A stretch of DNA of 64,000 nucleotides from Herbaspirillum sp. AP02 (GCF_015767275.1 NZ_JADWMY010000001.1:1054001-1118000), one strand, 5' to 3'. Positions 40,095 through 50,356 are shown, counted from the stretch's first letter. A program made the numbers and translations. Notes: a model not told the origin generated them from the letters alone.

Positions 40095-40946
40095 TCATTG
40101 GTAACCCGGATGCCAGCGCAGCCAGAAGCGCTCCAGCGTACGGGCGGCGGTATCGGCCAGCTTGCCCAGCAGGGCATAGAGCAGGATGCCGACCAGCACC
40201 ACATCGGTCTGCAGGAATTCACGGGCATTCATGGTCATGTAGCCGATGCCGGCCTGGGCAGAGATGGTCTCGGCCACGATCAGCAGCACCCACACCAGGC
40301 CCAGCGCGAAGCGCAGCCCGACCAGGATGGACGGCAAGGCGCCCGGCAGGATCACGTCGCGATACAGCGGCCAGCCCGACAGGCCATAGCTCCTGGCCAT
40401 CTCGATGAGCCCCTGGTCCACCGAACGGATGCCGTGGAAAGTATTGAGGTAGACCGGAAAGAACACGCCCACCGAGACCAGGAACAGCTTGGCCGTCTCG
40501 TCGATGCCGAACCACAGGATCACCAGCGGGATCAAGGCCAGGGCCGGAATATTGCGCACCATCTGCAGGGTGGTATCGAGCAGCAGTTCGGCCGAGCGCA
40601 GGCTGCCGGAGAGCAGGCCGAGCACCAGACCCAGGCCGGCACCGACCGCAAAGCCCGAGGCCGCACGACCGCTGGAGACGGCCAGGTGGCGCCATAGCTC
40701 CCCGGAGGCAGACAGTTTCCAGGCCGCCGTGAGGACCGCAAACGGTTCCGGCAGGATGCGGCTGGACAGCCAGCCGGCCTGCGAGGCCAATTGCCACCAC
40801 GCCAGCAGCAGCACCGGCAACAGCCAGCCCACCCAGGCGCCACGCAGCTTGCGCGGCGAGCGGCCGGCCGCACGGGCGGCCTTGCCGGCGGGCGCGCTGG
40901 TGGTACCAGTGGTAGCGCTGTTCAGCGGATTGGATGCGCTCGTCAT
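40095..40946 (-). CDS. ssuC: Aliphatic sulfonate ABC transporter permease SsuC
   Basis: A 283-residue permease with six helices after a basic cytosolic N-terminus. [20 protein letters not shown], then [20 protein letters not shown] and the EAA-like [20 protein letters not shown] identify the SsuC/TauC/NrtB family. It starts 7 bases after ssuD ends. Confidence 0.94.
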   Translation of the reverse strand: MTSASNPLNSATTGTTSAPAGKAARAAGRSPRKLRGAWVGWLLPVLLLAWWQLASQAGWLSSRILPEPFAVLTAAWKLSASGELWRHLAVSSGRAASGFAVGAGLGLVLGLLSGSLRSAELLLDTTLQMVRNIPALALIPLVILWFGIDETAKLFLVSVGVFFPVYLNTFHGIRSVDQGLIEMARSYGLSGWPLYRDVILPGALPSILVGLRFALGLVWVLLIVAETISAQAGIGYMTMNAREFLQTDVVLVGILLYALLGKLADTAARTLERFWLRWHPGYQ

Positions 40947-40953
40947 GCCTGCC

Positions 40954-42120
40954 TCAGCTGGCCGACACGCGCACCGGCGCGGCCTTGGGGAGTTCGGTAT
41001 TGCCGACGATCTCGCCGAAGGGACCGGTCAGGTTGAATCCCGGCAGGGTCTCGCGCTGCGGACGTGGCAACAGCGGGAAGACCAGCTCGGCAAAGCGATA
41101 CGATTCTTCCAGGTGCGGATAGCCCGAGAGGATGAAGGTATCGATGCCCAGCGCCGCATATTCCTTGAGCCGTTCGGCGACCGTGGGGCCATCGCCCACC
41201 AGCGCCGTACCGGCACCGCCGCGCACCAGGCCGACCCCGGCCCAGAGGTTGGGGCTCACTTCCAGCTTGTCGCGCCGGCCGCCGTGCAGGGCCGCCATGC
41301 GACGCTGCCCTTCCGAATCCATGCGGGCGAAGTTGGCCTGGGCCTTGGCGATGGTCTCGTCGTCCAGGCGGCTGATCAGTTCATCGGCGGCGCGCCAGGC
41401 GGCTTCGTTGGTCTCGCGCACGATCACGTGCAGGCGGATGCCGAAACGCAGGGTGCGACCGGCGCGGGCGGCGCGTTCGCGCACGCGGGCGATCTTCTCG
41501 GCCACGGCGGCCGGCGGCTCGCCCCAAGTCAGATAGACGTCCACCTGCTCGGCAGCCAGGTCGATGGCCTCGTCCGAGGAACCGCCGAAATACAGCGGCG
41601 GATAGGGTTTCTGCAGGGGCGGATAAAGCGCCTTGGCACCCTTGACGCTCAGATGCTTGCCCTCGAAATGGGTCTCTTCGCCGGTATGGGTCTTGGCCAG
41701 CACCTCGCGCCAGATCTTGAGGAACTCGTCGGAAATCTCGTACCGCTCGGCATGGGTGCCGAAGATGCCATCACTCTCCTGTTCCACCGGATCGCCACCG
41801 GTGACGACGTTGATCAGCAGGCGGCCGTTCGAAAGACGGTCGAAGGTGGCGGCCATGCGCGCCGACAGGGTCGGCGCGGTCAGGCCTGGGCGCACCGCCA
41901 CCAGGAATTTCAGGCGGCGGGTGGCGTCGATCAGGCTGGCGGCGGCCACCCAGGCGTCTTCGCAGGAACGGCCGGTGGGCAGCAGCACGCCGTCATAGCC
42001 CAGCGTATCGGCGGCCACGGCGACCTGCTTCATGTAGTCATGACTGACCGGACGCGCGCCTTCGGTGGTGCCGAGGTAGCGGCTGTCGCCATGGGTGGGG
42101 ATAAACCAGAAAACGTTCAT
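40954..42120 (-). CDS. ssuD: FMNH2-dependent alkanesulfonate monooxygenase SsuD
   Basis: A 388-residue luciferase-fold enzyme that cleaves alkanesulfonates to aldehyde and sulfite using FMNH2 from SsuE and oxygen. [18 protein letters not shown] is the conserved SsuD start. [12 protein letters not shown] contains the Cys near the active site (Cys54 in E. coli), and [14 protein letters not shown] and [10 protein letters not shown] are family blocks. CAGGAGTCAAGC precedes the ATG. A longer frame to 42171 enters ssuA. Confidence 0.96.
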   Translation of the reverse strand: MNVFWFIPTHGDSRYLGTTEGARPVSHDYMKQVAVAADTLGYDGVLLPTGRSCEDAWVAAASLIDATRRLKFLVAVRPGLTAPTLSARMAATFDRLSNGRLLINVVTGGDPVEQESDGIFGTHAERYEISDEFLKIWREVLAKTHTGEETHFEGKHLSVKGAKALYPPLQKPYPPLYFGGSSDEAIDLAAEQVDVYLTWGEPPAAVAEKIARVRERAARAGRTLRFGIRLHVIVRETNEAAWRAADELISRLDDETIAKAQANFARMDSEGQRRMAALHGGRRDKLEVSPNLWAGVGLVRGGAGTALVGDGPTVAERLKEYAALGIDTFILSGYPHLEESYRFAELVFPLLPRPQRETLPGFNLTGPFGEIVGNTELPKAAPVRVSAS

Positions 42121-42154
42121 GCTTGACTCCTGCGCTGCGGCAACCGGGTGGACA

Positions 42155-43135
42155 TCATTTGAGGACGGCATCGCTGACCTTGAGTTGTTTGGGGATCAGC
42201 TTCAGTTCATAGAAGGCATCGGCGATCTTCTGCTGCTCGGCCAGCACCTGAGCATCGACCGGCTTGTAGACGTGGGCATAGCGCTTCAAGCCGGTTTCGA
42301 TGATGTCGGCATCCAGGCCCTGGATGGGGGCCAGCTGGGCCGCGGCCTCGGCGGTATGGGTACGCACCCACTCCCCTTCACGGGTGATCTCTTCCAGCAG
42401 GACCTTCTGCACCTGCGGATTCTTCGCCGCGAAAGGACGCGCGCTCAGGAAGAACTGGTGATGACTGACCGCGCCCACGCCGCTGGCCAGTCGCCGCGCG
42501 CCGACCTGCTTTTCGGCGGCCGCCTGGAACGGGTCCCAGATCGCCCAGGCATCCACGGCACCGCGCTCGAAGGCGGCGCGGGCATCGGCCGGCGCCAGGT
42601 AGACCGGCTGGATGTCGCTGTATTGCAGGCCGGCCTTCTTGAGCAGGGCCACCACCAGCCAGTGCACGTCGGAACCCTTGTTGAAGGCGATCTTCTTTCC
42701 CTTCAGTTCAGCTACGCTTTTGATAGGTGAATTTTTTTGCACCAGCAGGCCTTCGGCATCCGGGGTCGGGATTTCGTAGGCGGTATAGACGAAGTCGGCA
42801 CCGGCAGCCTGGGCGAACACCGGCGGCGCCTCACCGACGTAGCCGAAATCGACCGAGCCGACATTGAGCGCTTCCAGCAATTGCGGACCGGCCGCGAACT
42901 CGGCCCATTTCACTTCCACGCCCAGCGGCTGCAGGCGCTTTTCCAGCGTGCCGTGAGCCTTGAGCAAGACCAGGGTATTGGCCGCCTTCTGGTAGCCGAT
43001 GCGCAGGACACGGGCTTCCTGGGCCTGCACCGCGGCGGCGCCCAGGGCGAGGGCCGTGGTCGCCAGCGCCAGGGCCGACAGGCCGGCCAGCGTGCGACGA
43101 CGGGAGGAATGGACAATCTTGTTCTTGTTGGCAGA
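42155..43135 (-). CDS. ssuA: Aliphatic sulfonate binding protein SsuA
   Basis: A 326-residue periplasmic protein with a twin-arginine-like signal ([20 protein letters not shown]) ending VQAQ. The mature region begins [20 protein letters not shown], the SsuA signature. GGAGAAAAC directly before GTG 43135 favours that start; ATG 43180 would add 15 residues. The mature chain contains no Met and no Cys, a striking sulfur-free composition for a protein made under sulfur starvation. Confidence 0.93.
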   Translation of the reverse strand, partial: SANKNKIVHSSRRRTLAGLSALALATTALALGAAAVQAQEARVLRIGYQKAANTLVLLKAHGTLEKRLQPLGVEVKWAEFAAGPQLLEALNVGSVDFGYVGEAPPVFAQAAGADFVYTAYEIPTPDAEGLLVQKNSPIKSVAELKGKKIAFNKGSDVHWLVVALLKKAGLQYSDIQPVYLAPADARAAFERGAVDAWAIWDPFQAAAEKQVGARRLASGVGAVSHHQFFLSARPFAAKNPQVQKVLLEEITREGEWVRTHTAEAAAQLAPIQGLDADIIETGLKRYAHVYKPVDAQVLAEQQKIADAFYELKLIPKQLKVSDAVLK

Positions 43136-43246
43136 CACGTTTTCTCCAGATTTGGGCGTACAGAGGGCCTTCGGCTGCATCAGCCGGTGATGTTGTCAGG
43201 CGTTTGATCTAGGCCGGATCGCTGCGGCCGTGTTCAGCAAGAGGCG

Positions 43247-43843
43247 TCAATAAGAGACGCTGTACTGCAGTTGCGAGAACGGTATTTCGCGGAACTCTTC
43301 CGGTGCGGCCTTGTGCAGGGCCAGGAGGCTGGCCGACAACTGCGCCACGCCTTCATCGACGCGGGTGGCGATGGGGGCGTCCAGCACCAGGCCCTGCTCT
43401 TCGCTCCAGGTCACCTGGGCTTCGGTGGCGTAGATGCTGGGCAGCACATGCTTGGGATTGAGCGAGGACAGCACCGGGCGCAAGGCATAGTCCAGCGCCA
43501 GCATGTGCGACTGACTGCCACCGGTGGCCAGCGGCAGCACCAGCTTGTTGGTCAGGCCGAACTGCGGCAGCAGGTCGAGGAAGGCCTTGAGGATGCCGCT
43601 GTAGGCCGCCTTGTAGACCGGGGTGGCGACCACCACGGCCGAGGCTTCCTCGAGGGCGGACAGGGCCGCCTTGATCTCGGCATTGTTCCAGTCGGCGCGC
43701 AGGATGGCCTGGCCCGGCAGGTCGCGCACGTCCAGGCGGGCATGGCGGTGGCCGAGCTGGGCCAGCTTGTCGCCGACGTGGTGCAGCAGACGGGTGGAGC
43801 GGGAAGGCGCCGAAGGGCTGCCGGCCAGGAGCAGGATGGTCAT
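43247..43843 (-). CDS. ssuE: NAD(P)H-dependent FMN reductase SsuE
   Basis: A 198-residue flavodoxin-fold reductase. It has LLLAGSPSAPSRSTRLLHHV for the FMN phosphate, ATPVYKAAYSGILKAFLDLL, the SsuE hallmark pi-helix region, and LATGGSQSHMLALDYALRPV. It supplies reduced FMN to SsuD. It contains no Cys and only one internal Met. It is the second gene after sbp in the leftward unit. Confidence 0.95.
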   Translation of the reverse strand: MTILLLAGSPSAPSRSTRLLHHVGDKLAQLGHRHARLDVRDLPGQAILRADWNNAEIKAALSALEEASAVVVATPVYKAAYSGILKAFLDLLPQFGLTNKLVLPLATGGSQSHMLALDYALRPVLSSLNPKHVLPSIYATEAQVTWSEEQGLVLDAPIATRVDEGVAQLSASLLALHKAAPEEFREIPFSQLQYSVSY

Positions 43844-43906
43844 GTCGTGTGCTTGAGCGTTGAGCGGGAGGGAACCGGCGGCGCCGGCGCCCTGCCTGGT
43901 TTCAGA

Positions 43907-44920
43907 TCACTTCTTGTTGGGTGCGTAGAGCTGGTCGAAGGTACCGCCGTCGGCGAAGTGGGTCTTCTGGGCCTTTTGCCAGCCGCCGAAGTCCTTGTCG
44001 ATGGTCACCAGGTTCAGCTTGGGGAACTGCGCAGCGTACTTGGCGGCGATCTTTGGATCGATGGGGCGGTAGTAGTTCTTGGCGATGATTTCCTGGCCCT
44101 CCTCCGAATACAGGTGCTTGAGGTATTCCTCGGCCACCTTGCGGGTACCGCGACGGTCGACCACCTTGTCCACCACGGCCACCGGGGGTTCGGTCAGGAT
44201 GGAGATCGAGGGCGCGACGATGTCGAACTTGTCCGGCCCCCATTCCTTCAACGAAATCAGGGCTTCGTTTTCCCAGGCCAGCAGGACATCGCCGATGCCG
44301 CGTTCGACGAAGGTGATGGTGGCGCCACGGGCACCCGAATCCAGCACCGGCACGTTCTTGAAGAGCTTGGCGATGTAGTCGCGGGCGGCATCGTCGCTCC
44401 CGCCCTTCTGCTTGGCATAGGCCCAGGCGGCCAGGTAGTTCCAGCGCGCACCGCCCGAGGTCTTGGGGTTGGGGGTGATGACGGACACGCCCGGCTTGAT
44501 CAGGTCGCCCCAGTCCTTGATGCCCTTGGGATTGCCCTTGCGCACCAGGAACACGATGGTAGAGGTATAGGGCGAACTGTTGTGTGGCAGGCGCTTTTGC
44601 CAGTCGGCCGGCAGCAGCTTGGCCTTTTCCGAGATTTCGTCGATGTCGTAGGCCAGGGCCAGGGTCACCACGTCGGCATCGATGCCGTCGATGACCGAGC
44701 GCCCCTGCTTGCCGGAGCCGCCATGGGAGGCCTTGATGGTCACGTTATCGCCGGCCTTTTCCTTCCAATACTTGGCGAAGGCCTTGTTGTAGTCGGCGTA
44801 GAGTTCGCGGGTCGGGTCGTAGGAGACGTTGAGCAGCGAGAGATCGGCCGCCTGCGCGACGTGGGCGGCTTGTGCCAGCACCAGGGTGGCGACGACCGAT
44901 TTGATGATGTTCTTCAGCAT
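43907..44920 (-). CDS. sbp: Periplasmic sulfate-binding protein
   Basis: A 337-residue binding protein with signal [20 protein letters not shown] cleaved after AQA. The mature protein starts [20 protein letters not shown], the Sbp/CysP signature. [15 protein letters not shown] and [19 protein letters not shown] bind sulfate by main-chain amides. It should deliver sulfate to CysTWA, encoded 6.7 kb away on the same strand. The mature chain has no Met and no Cys. I start at the Met of MLKNII (GGGAACGG upstream) because it opens the signal peptide. Confidence 0.95.
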   Translation of the reverse strand: MLKNIIKSVVATLVLAQAAHVAQAADLSLLNVSYDPTRELYADYNKAFAKYWKEKAGDNVTIKASHGGSGKQGRSVIDGIDADVVTLALAYDIDEISEKAKLLPADWQKRLPHNSSPYTSTIVFLVRKGNPKGIKDWGDLIKPGVSVITPNPKTSGGARWNYLAAWAYAKQKGGSDDAARDYIAKLFKNVPVLDSGARGATITFVERGIGDVLLAWENEALISLKEWGPDKFDIVAPSISILTEPPVAVVDKVVDRRGTRKVAEEYLKHLYSEEGQEIIAKNYYRPIDPKIAAKYAAQFPKLNLVTIDKDFGGWQKAQKTHFADGGTFDQLYAPNKK

Positions 44921-45004
44921 GTCCGTTCCCGAAAGTGTTAGTTGTTTTGGAGCACACAGGTTAATGAGCCTGCTGCCTGAAAAGAACGAATACTTTCTTC
45001 TCTC

Positions 45005-45026
45005 GATATGCGGAAAACAGATATGC
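45005..45026. repeat. Direct repeat upstream of sbp
   Basis: GATATGC occurs at 45005-45011 and 45020-45026, a 15-base period, about 90 bases upstream of the sbp ATG. It is in the right place for a regulator such as CysB but is short, so the meaning is open. Confidence 0.3.
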
Positions 45027-45254
45027 AAGCACAAGCCGCCGGAATAAGGCGGCCGGTCTTTATAACCAAATAGCGGGGACGGGCCAGGAAGAGGGAACGG
45101 GCGTTCGGTGGTCGAGCAGGCCGATCAGCCCTGCCCTACAGTGCATTGCAACGGCTGTTGACCGGCTTGAGGCAGATCAAAAACGCACGGTCGAACTTTT
45201 TGTTCTTTTCACATTGTGGTATAACCCTCATATTGCAACGCACCAGGCTGCGCC

Positions 45255-46040
45255 ATGAAAAAAGAAGCTGCAGGCGAGACAGAACACATTTCCATCCAGG
45301 TCATCGAGCGACTGGTATCGCTGCTTGATGCGCTGGCCGATTATCCGGACCCGGTCAGCCTGAAGGAATTGTCGGCGGCGACCGACCTGCACCCGTCGAC
45401 CGCGCACCGCATCCTCAACGACCTGGTGGTGAAGCGCTTCGTGGACCGCGTGGAACCCGGCACCTACCGCCTGGGCATGCGCCTGCTGGAGCTGGGCAAT
45501 ATCGTCAAGAGCCGGCTATCGGTGCGCGAGGCGGCGCTGGACTTCATGCGTGCCCTGCATCGCAAGACCCACCAGACCATCAACCTGTCGGTGCGGCAGG
45601 CCGACGAAATCGTCTATATCGACCGTTCCTTTTCCGAGCGCTCCGGCATGCAGGTGGTACGCGCCATCGGCGGCCGCGCGCCGTTGCACCTGACCTCCAC
45701 CGGCAAGCTTTTCCTCTCGGTGGACGACCCCAAGAACGTGCGTGCCTATGCCACCCGCACCGGGTTGGCCGGGCATAACAAGAATTCCATCACCGACCTG
45801 ACCAAGCTGGAACGCGAACTGTCCATGGTGCGCGCCCTCGGTTATGCCCGCGACAACGAGGAACTGGAGCTGGGCGTGCGCTGCATGGCCGCCGGCATCT
45901 GCGACGACAGCGGCAAGCTGGTGGCCGGCCTGTCGATCTCGGCCCCGGCCGATCGGCTGCAGGAGGAGTGGGTGGATGACCTGGTCAGCACGGCCAACCA
46001 GATTTCGTCGGCGCTGGGACATCGCCGGGACCGGGACTGA
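45255..46040 (+). CDS. IclR family transcriptional regulator
   Basis: A 261-residue IclR protein with a winged HTH (about 14-70; VSLKELSAATDLHPSTAHRI) and an effector domain (about 85-250) with YIDRSFSERSGMQVVRAIGG and HLTSTGKLFLS. It is divergent from sbp (334 bases between the ATGs) and followed by a strong terminator, so it is a single-gene unit. There is no obvious target next to it except the sulfur operon. Effector unknown. Confidence 0.9.
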   Translation: MKKEAAGETEHISIQVIERLVSLLDALADYPDPVSLKELSAATDLHPSTAHRILNDLVVKRFVDRVEPGTYRLGMRLLELGNIVKSRLSVREAALDFMRALHRKTHQTINLSVRQADEIVYIDRSFSERSGMQVVRAIGGRAPLHLTSTGKLFLSVDDPKNVRAYATRTGLAGHNKNSITDLTKLERELSMVRALGYARDNEELELGVRCMAAGICDDSGKLVAGLSISAPADRLQEEWVDDLVSTANQISSALGHRRDRD

Positions 46041-46079
46041 TGCGAGGGTCTGTTCGCATTCAATCCGATTGAAAAACAA

Positions 46080-46105
46080 AAAAGCGAACCATCAGGTTCG
46101 CTTTT
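46080..46105. terminator. Bidirectional terminator between IclR and PBP7 genes
   Basis: An 11-bp stem AAAAGCGAACC / GGTTCGCTTTT with loop ATCA, continued by six T on the right and A residues on the left, between two convergent genes. Confidence 0.92.
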
Positions 46106-46134
46106 TTGTTGGTGCCGTAAGGTTCCTGCGACGA

Positions 46135-47238
46135 TCAACCCTCGTCGGCCCTGACCATCTTCACACGGGTCAGGTTATTCGGCTGGTCTTCCACCAGCCA
46201 CTTGCGCATGCGGGCGGCATCGCCCACGTGCGACAGGCGGCCCTTGGAGTCCAGGAACACCATCACGATGGGACGACCTTCGATACGGGTGTACATCACC
46301 AGGCAGTGGCCGGCTTCGTTGATGAAACCGGTCTTCTGCAGGCCGATGTCCCATTCCTTGTTGGAGGTCAGGCGGTTGGAGCTGTTGTACTGCATGGCGT
46401 GGCCGCTGGGTTCGACCATGTACTTGGGATCGGTGGAGTACTGGCGGATGATGGGGTAGTTGTAGGCCGCCACCACCAGCTTGGCCAGGTCGCGGGCGCT
46501 GGCCACGTTCTGGCTGGACAGGCCGGTCGAATCGACATAGTGGGTTTCAGTCATGCCCAGCGAGCGGGCCTTGGCGTTCATGGCCGCCACGAAGGCCGGC
46601 AGGCCGCCCGGATAGTTGCGACCCAACGCCGAAGCAGCACGGTTCTCGGAGCTCATCAAGGCGATGTGCAGCATGTCGTCGCGGCTCAGGGTGGCACCCA
46701 CGCGCAGGCGCGAGCTGCTGTGCTTTTCGCGGTCGACGTCGTCATCGGTGACGGTCAGGGTTTCTTCCATGTTCAGGCGCGCTTCCACTACCACCAGTGC
46801 GGTCATCAGCTTGGTGACCGAGGCGATGGGCAGGGCCACCGAGGAATTCTTTTCAAACAGGACCTGCGAGCTGGCCTGGTCGATCACCAGGGCGACATTG
46901 GAGCGCAGGGCCAAGGGATCGGGCGTGAGGTTCAGGCCGGCCAGGTCGCCGGCGGTCATGACCGGTGGCACCACCGGCACCGAAGGGGCGGCCGAGACGC
47001 GCTGGTAGCTGATCTGGCGCTTGCCCTTGACCACGCTGACCTTGCGCACCAGCTTTTCGCGATTGTTCAGCGAGCCTTTGGCGACCGTCCTGCTCACGGC
47101 CGCGGCCGGCCGCTTGGCGATCACCTTCTTGGCCGGGGCCTTCTTGGCGGCGTTGTTGACCGTCTGGGCTGCGGCAGGTGCCAAACCAGCGTGGATGAAA
47201 AGTAGTGATGTGAAAATGGCCAGCGCTGATTTGAACAT
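46135..47238 (-). CDS. pbpG: PBP7/8-type D-alanyl-D-alanine endopeptidase
   Basis: A 367-residue exported S11 peptidase. After a signal (AIFTSLLFIHAGLAPAAAQ) comes a basic Lys/Ala/Val-rich linker (about 25-75), then the penicillin-binding domain with catalytic SVTK, SSEN and KTGFINEAG. This family cleaves D-Ala-mDAP cross-links in peptidoglycan. The long basic linker is a feature of the betaproteobacterial version. GGGGGAGAT lies ahead of the ATG. Confidence 0.92.
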   Translation of the reverse strand: MFKSALAIFTSLLFIHAGLAPAAAQTVNNAAKKAPAKKVIAKRPAAAVSRTVAKGSLNNREKLVRKVSVVKGKRQISYQRVSAAPSVPVVPPVMTAGDLAGLNLTPDPLALRSNVALVIDQASSQVLFEKNSSVALPIASVTKLMTALVVVEARLNMEETLTVTDDDVDREKHSSSRLRVGATLSRDDMLHIALMSSENRAASALGRNYPGGLPAFVAAMNAKARSLGMTETHYVDSTGLSSQNVASARDLAKLVVAAYNYPIIRQYSTDPKYMVEPSGHAMQYNSSNRLTSNKEWDIGLQKTGFINEAGHCLVMYTRIEGRPIVMVFLDSKGRLSHVGDAARMRKWLVEDQPNNLTRVKMVRADEG

Positions 47239-47664
47239 AGGTGGATCTCCCCCCGAATTTACCCTGATAGTACACAAGAGAAACGTTGGCAGTGTAGCAA
47301 AAAGCAGAATTTTCGCAAGAGAATTAAGATGTTAGCGCATTTATTTAAACGGCTTTCTATCTTGCGGCCGGCCGAAGCATCCCCTGCTTTCGGCCAATTT
47401 TCTGCAGTTTCCTGACCATCCTGCTCGATTTTCTTCGATTTATTTTTGAGCAAGATCCACGCCAACGAGGCGACATGATACCAGTCTAACCTTCCCTTTC
47501 AGGTCCTGAAAACGATAACAGAAGGTAATACCGGCCCCAGATGCTCGTTTTCGCGCTTTTTAGTTCACTTTAGAGACATCTGGAATGCATCACTAACGAA
47601 CAATCGGAGGGCGCCGTTGACCGCGTAGTGCATCTGTGGCCGGCACGGCCACTGCAGCGGGAGA
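47239..47664. other. Intergenic region upstream of pbpG
   Basis: 426 bases with no credible gene. The left third carries the pbpG promoter and is A+T-rich. The rest includes CTTTTTAGTTCACTTTAGAG and short repeats without coding bias. It also forms the 3' flank of the methyltransferase gene. Confidence 0.6.
47291..47318 (-). promoter_or_regulatory. Sigma-70-type promoter for pbpG
   Basis: Minus strand: -35 TTGCGA (47318-47313), 16-base spacer, -10 TACACT (47296-47291), with about 45 bases of leader to the ATG. The same -10 hexamer occurs in the liv promoter. Confidence 0.6.
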
Positions 47665-48426
47665 TCAGGCCTTGCGGGCATCCAGCATGGCGACGTCGAT
47701 GGAGAAGGAGCAAGCCTCGTCCAGCGCGAAATACTGCTTCACCTCTTCCGGCGCCGCCCTCCAGAGTGCCTTGATGGCGGTGATGTTGTCCTGCGGAGTG
47801 CGCATGCGGGCCACCCAGCTGTCGAATTCCAGGCGCAGTTTCCAGGTCTTGTCGCTGGCGATGGCGAAACCGGCGGCCTGCAGCAGCTTGCGCCAGGAGT
47901 TCGGGCTGATATTGCGGACATGTGAAGTATCACGCAGCAATTCGATGGCCTGCACATAGGTATCGGCCAGCACGTCGGCCGGTGCGGCGGTGTCGATGAC
48001 GATGAAGCGTCCGCCCGGTTTGAGCACCCGGAACACTTCAGCGAGCGCCTGCGGCAGATTGCGCCAGTGGTGCACCGAAAAGCGGGTGCAGACCAGGTCG
48101 AAGCTGGCATCGGGAAATTCCAGCCGGTCGGCGCTGCCCTGGCGCACGGCCAGGTTGTCCAGGCCGCGCTCGCGGGCGGCGCGAGCGACCACGTCCAGCA
48201 TTTCGGCGGCAATGTCGTAGGCAATCACTTTTTCCACCACCGGCGCCACGGCAAAGCTGGCGTGCCCGCCACCGCATCCCAAGTCCAGCACGCGGGCGCC
48301 GGGAATGGTGGCGGCGATGGCGGCGAGCTCTTGCAGATCAGCCCCCTGGGCATGCACGGCGCTGGTGAGATAGGCGGCGGCGGTACTGCCGAACTGTTCG
48401 GTGACGACTTGCTGGTGGCTGCGCAT
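47665..48426 (-). CDS. SAM-dependent methyltransferase (UbiE/class I type)
   Basis: A 253-residue class I methyltransferase. Motif I is VLDLGCGGGHASF, followed by AYDIAAEMLDVVARAARERG, FDLVCTRFSVHHW and FRVLKPGGRFIVIDTAAP. These are the UbiE/COQ5-like pattern for small-molecule methylation. CAGGAGCCCCGCC precedes the ATG at 48426; the longer frame to 48501 is rejected. It is divergent from an XRE regulator, which may control it. Substrate unknown. Confidence 0.9.
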   Translation of the reverse strand: MRSHQQVVTEQFGSTAAAYLTSAVHAQGADLQELAAIAATIPGARVLDLGCGGGHASFAVAPVVEKVIAYDIAAEMLDVVARAARERGLDNLAVRQGSADRLEFPDASFDLVCTRFSVHHWRNLPQALAEVFRVLKPGGRFIVIDTAAPADVLADTYVQAIELLRDTSHVRNISPNSWRKLLQAAGFAIASDKTWKLRLEFDSWVARMRTPQDNITAIKALWRAAPEEVKQYFALDEACSFSIDVAMLDARKA

Positions 48427-48587
48427 GGCGGGGCTCCTGAGACGAGGTAAGGTGGGGTGAAGAAAAACACAAAGCAGGCAATCGCATGATGCGATTGCCA
48501 TGGATGAGCCGCCAGTCTAGCGAATCCTTATCCTGTTACAAGTTCATCATTTATACTATTACACCAACCACCACCCTCTCCCTCCGC

Positions 48588-49394
48588 ATGGAACCCGATC
48601 CCGCCCGCCGCGCCCTCGGCGCTTTCCTCAAATCCCAGCGCGAACAGACGGCGCCGTCCCAAGCCGGCCTGCCGCATCTGGCCCATGGCCGACGTCGCAC
48701 ACCCGGCTTGCGACGTGAAGAAGTGGCGCAGTTGTGCGGCATCAGCGTGACCTGGTACACCTGGATCGAACAGGGGCGGACCGACTCCGTCTCGCCGCAG
48801 GCGCTGGCGCGCATCGCCGACGCACTGCACCTGCCCCGCGCCAAGCGGGCCTACCTGTTCGAACTGGCCGGCAAGAAGGACCCGGTGCTACCCGAGCAGC
48901 AGGCGGTGGCGGTGATTGCGGCGGAAATCCTGGAAGCGGTCGGCAACTTCCGCGCCCCGGCCTATCTGCTGGATCGCTACTGGAATGCGGTGGCCTGGAA
49001 CCCGGCGGCGCGCAAGCTCTTTGTGGGGTGGCTGGATGAGGGCCATGCCGCGCCCAGCCTGCTGCGCTTCATGTTCGCCAACACCACGGCGCAGGCCTTG
49101 ACAGTCGACTGGGAGCAGCGCGCGCGCCGGCTGGTGGCCGAGTTCCGGGCCGACAGTGCCAGCCTGCTGGACGATCCGGACCTGCTGGCGCTGGTGGAAG
49201 AATTGTCTGCCGCCAGCCCGCTGTTCAAGCGGGCCTGGCATCTGCAGGATGTGGTGGAACGTGAAGGCGGCGAGCGCCGCTTCCGACACCCGCAGGCGGG
49301 GGAACTGCGCTATCGCCAGGTCAACTTCCGCGTGGCCAACCGGCCGGACCTGAAACTGGTGACACTGATGCCGGACGCTGCCGCGCCCGGCTGA
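48588..49394 (+). CDS. XRE regulator with MmyB-like ligand domain
   Basis: A 268-residue protein with an N-terminal helix-turn-helix (about 5-75; PGLRREEVAQLCGISVTWYT, then EQGRTDSVSPQALARIADAL) and a C-terminal PAS-like MmyB domain (about 100-260) containing YLLDRYWNAVAWN. MmyB proteins may bind fatty acids and usually regulate a neighbouring oxidoreductase or similar gene. The start at 48588 gives the canonical N-terminus MEPDPARRALGAFLKSQRE. It is divergent from the methyltransferase. Confidence 0.9.
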   Translation: MEPDPARRALGAFLKSQREQTAPSQAGLPHLAHGRRRTPGLRREEVAQLCGISVTWYTWIEQGRTDSVSPQALARIADALHLPRAKRAYLFELAGKKDPVLPEQQAVAVIAAEILEAVGNFRAPAYLLDRYWNAVAWNPAARKLFVGWLDEGHAAPSLLRFMFANTTAQALTVDWEQRARRLVAEFRADSASLLDDPDLLALVEELSAASPLFKRAWHLQDVVEREGGERRFRHPQAGELRYRQVNFRVANRPDLKLVTLMPDAAAPG

Positions 49395-49397
49395 TCT

Positions 49398-50297
49398 TCA
49401 TTTGCGGACCACGAAGGCCACGCCAATCACCCCCACCAGCATGCCGAGCGCACCGATCAGGCTGAAGGCTTCGCCGAACATCAGCCAGGCCATCACGGCG
49501 GTGGTCGGGGGCGTGAGATAGAGCAAACTGGTGACGCTGGTGGCGGCGCTGCGGCGGATCAGTGCAAACAGCAGGAAGATGGCGCCAATCGACAGGGCCA
49601 GCACCGACCACAGCAGCGCAGCGATGAATTGTGGCGTCCAGTGGACCTTGCCAAGATGCCAATCCAGGCCTTCCACGGCCACGGCAAAAGGCAGCACCAC
49701 CACGATGGAGGCCGCGAACTGGATCACGGTGCCGGTGCGCAGATCGAAGTGGGCGCAGTAGCGCTTCTGGTACAAGGTACCGATCGTGATACACAGGAGC
49801 GCAAACAGGCACAGGCCGATGCTGGCCGTGGACAGGCCGATCAGCGAAATCTTGTTGGCCACCACCAGCCCTACCCCGCACAGGCCTAGTGCCAGTCCCA
49901 CCCATTGCCGGCCACGCACCGATTCGCCCAGCAAGGGCGCAGCGAAGGCGGTCAGGATGGGTTGCAGACCGACGATCAGGGCCGACAGGCCAGCCGGCAT
50001 GCCGATCTTGATGGCGCACCAGACACCGGCCAGGTAGCCGGCCTGCAGCAACACGCCGGCCACGGCCACGTGACGGATGCGGCCATGCGGCCAGGGAGCG
50101 CGAAACAACAGCACCAGCGGCAGCAGCACGATCAGCACGCCGGTGAAGCGCAACAGCAGGAAGGTCAGCGGGGGCGCATATGGCAGGCCGAACTTGGCGA
50201 CGATGAAGCCGGTGCTCCAGATCAATACGAACAACAGGGGCACCAGGCTCATCAGAAGCTGGCGCGACCGACTGGTGCCGGCGGAGGATTGCATCAT
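49398..50297 (-). CDS. EamA/DMT family transporter
   Basis: A 299-residue membrane protein with ten helices and two EamA repeats. It starts LMSLVPLLFVLIWSTGFIVA; the second repeat ends YLTPPTTAVMAWLMFGE. GGAAAAGAA lies ahead of the ATG at 50297. The substrate cannot be inferred. It follows the deacetylase-like gene by 59 bases on the same strand. Confidence 0.9.
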   Translation of the reverse strand: MMQSSAGTSRSRQLLMSLVPLLFVLIWSTGFIVAKFGLPYAPPLTFLLLRFTGVLIVLLPLVLLFRAPWPHGRIRHVAVAGVLLQAGYLAGVWCAIKIGMPAGLSALIVGLQPILTAFAAPLLGESVRGRQWVGLALGLCGVGLVVANKISLIGLSTASIGLCLFALLCITIGTLYQKRYCAHFDLRTGTVIQFAASIVVVLPFAVAVEGLDWHLGKVHWTPQFIAALLWSVLALSIGAIFLLFALIRRSAATSVTSLLYLTPPTTAVMAWLMFGEAFSLIGALGMLVGVIGVAFVVRK

Positions 50298-50356
50298 TTC
50301 TTTTCCGTGGGCGGGCCGCATGCGTCATGCTCATGCGCGAATAGGCCCGGGTCATT

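Noticed and set aside
45200..45225. TTGTTC/TATAAC promoter for the IclR gene
   Set aside because: The spacer would be only 14 bases, too short for a sigma-70 promoter.
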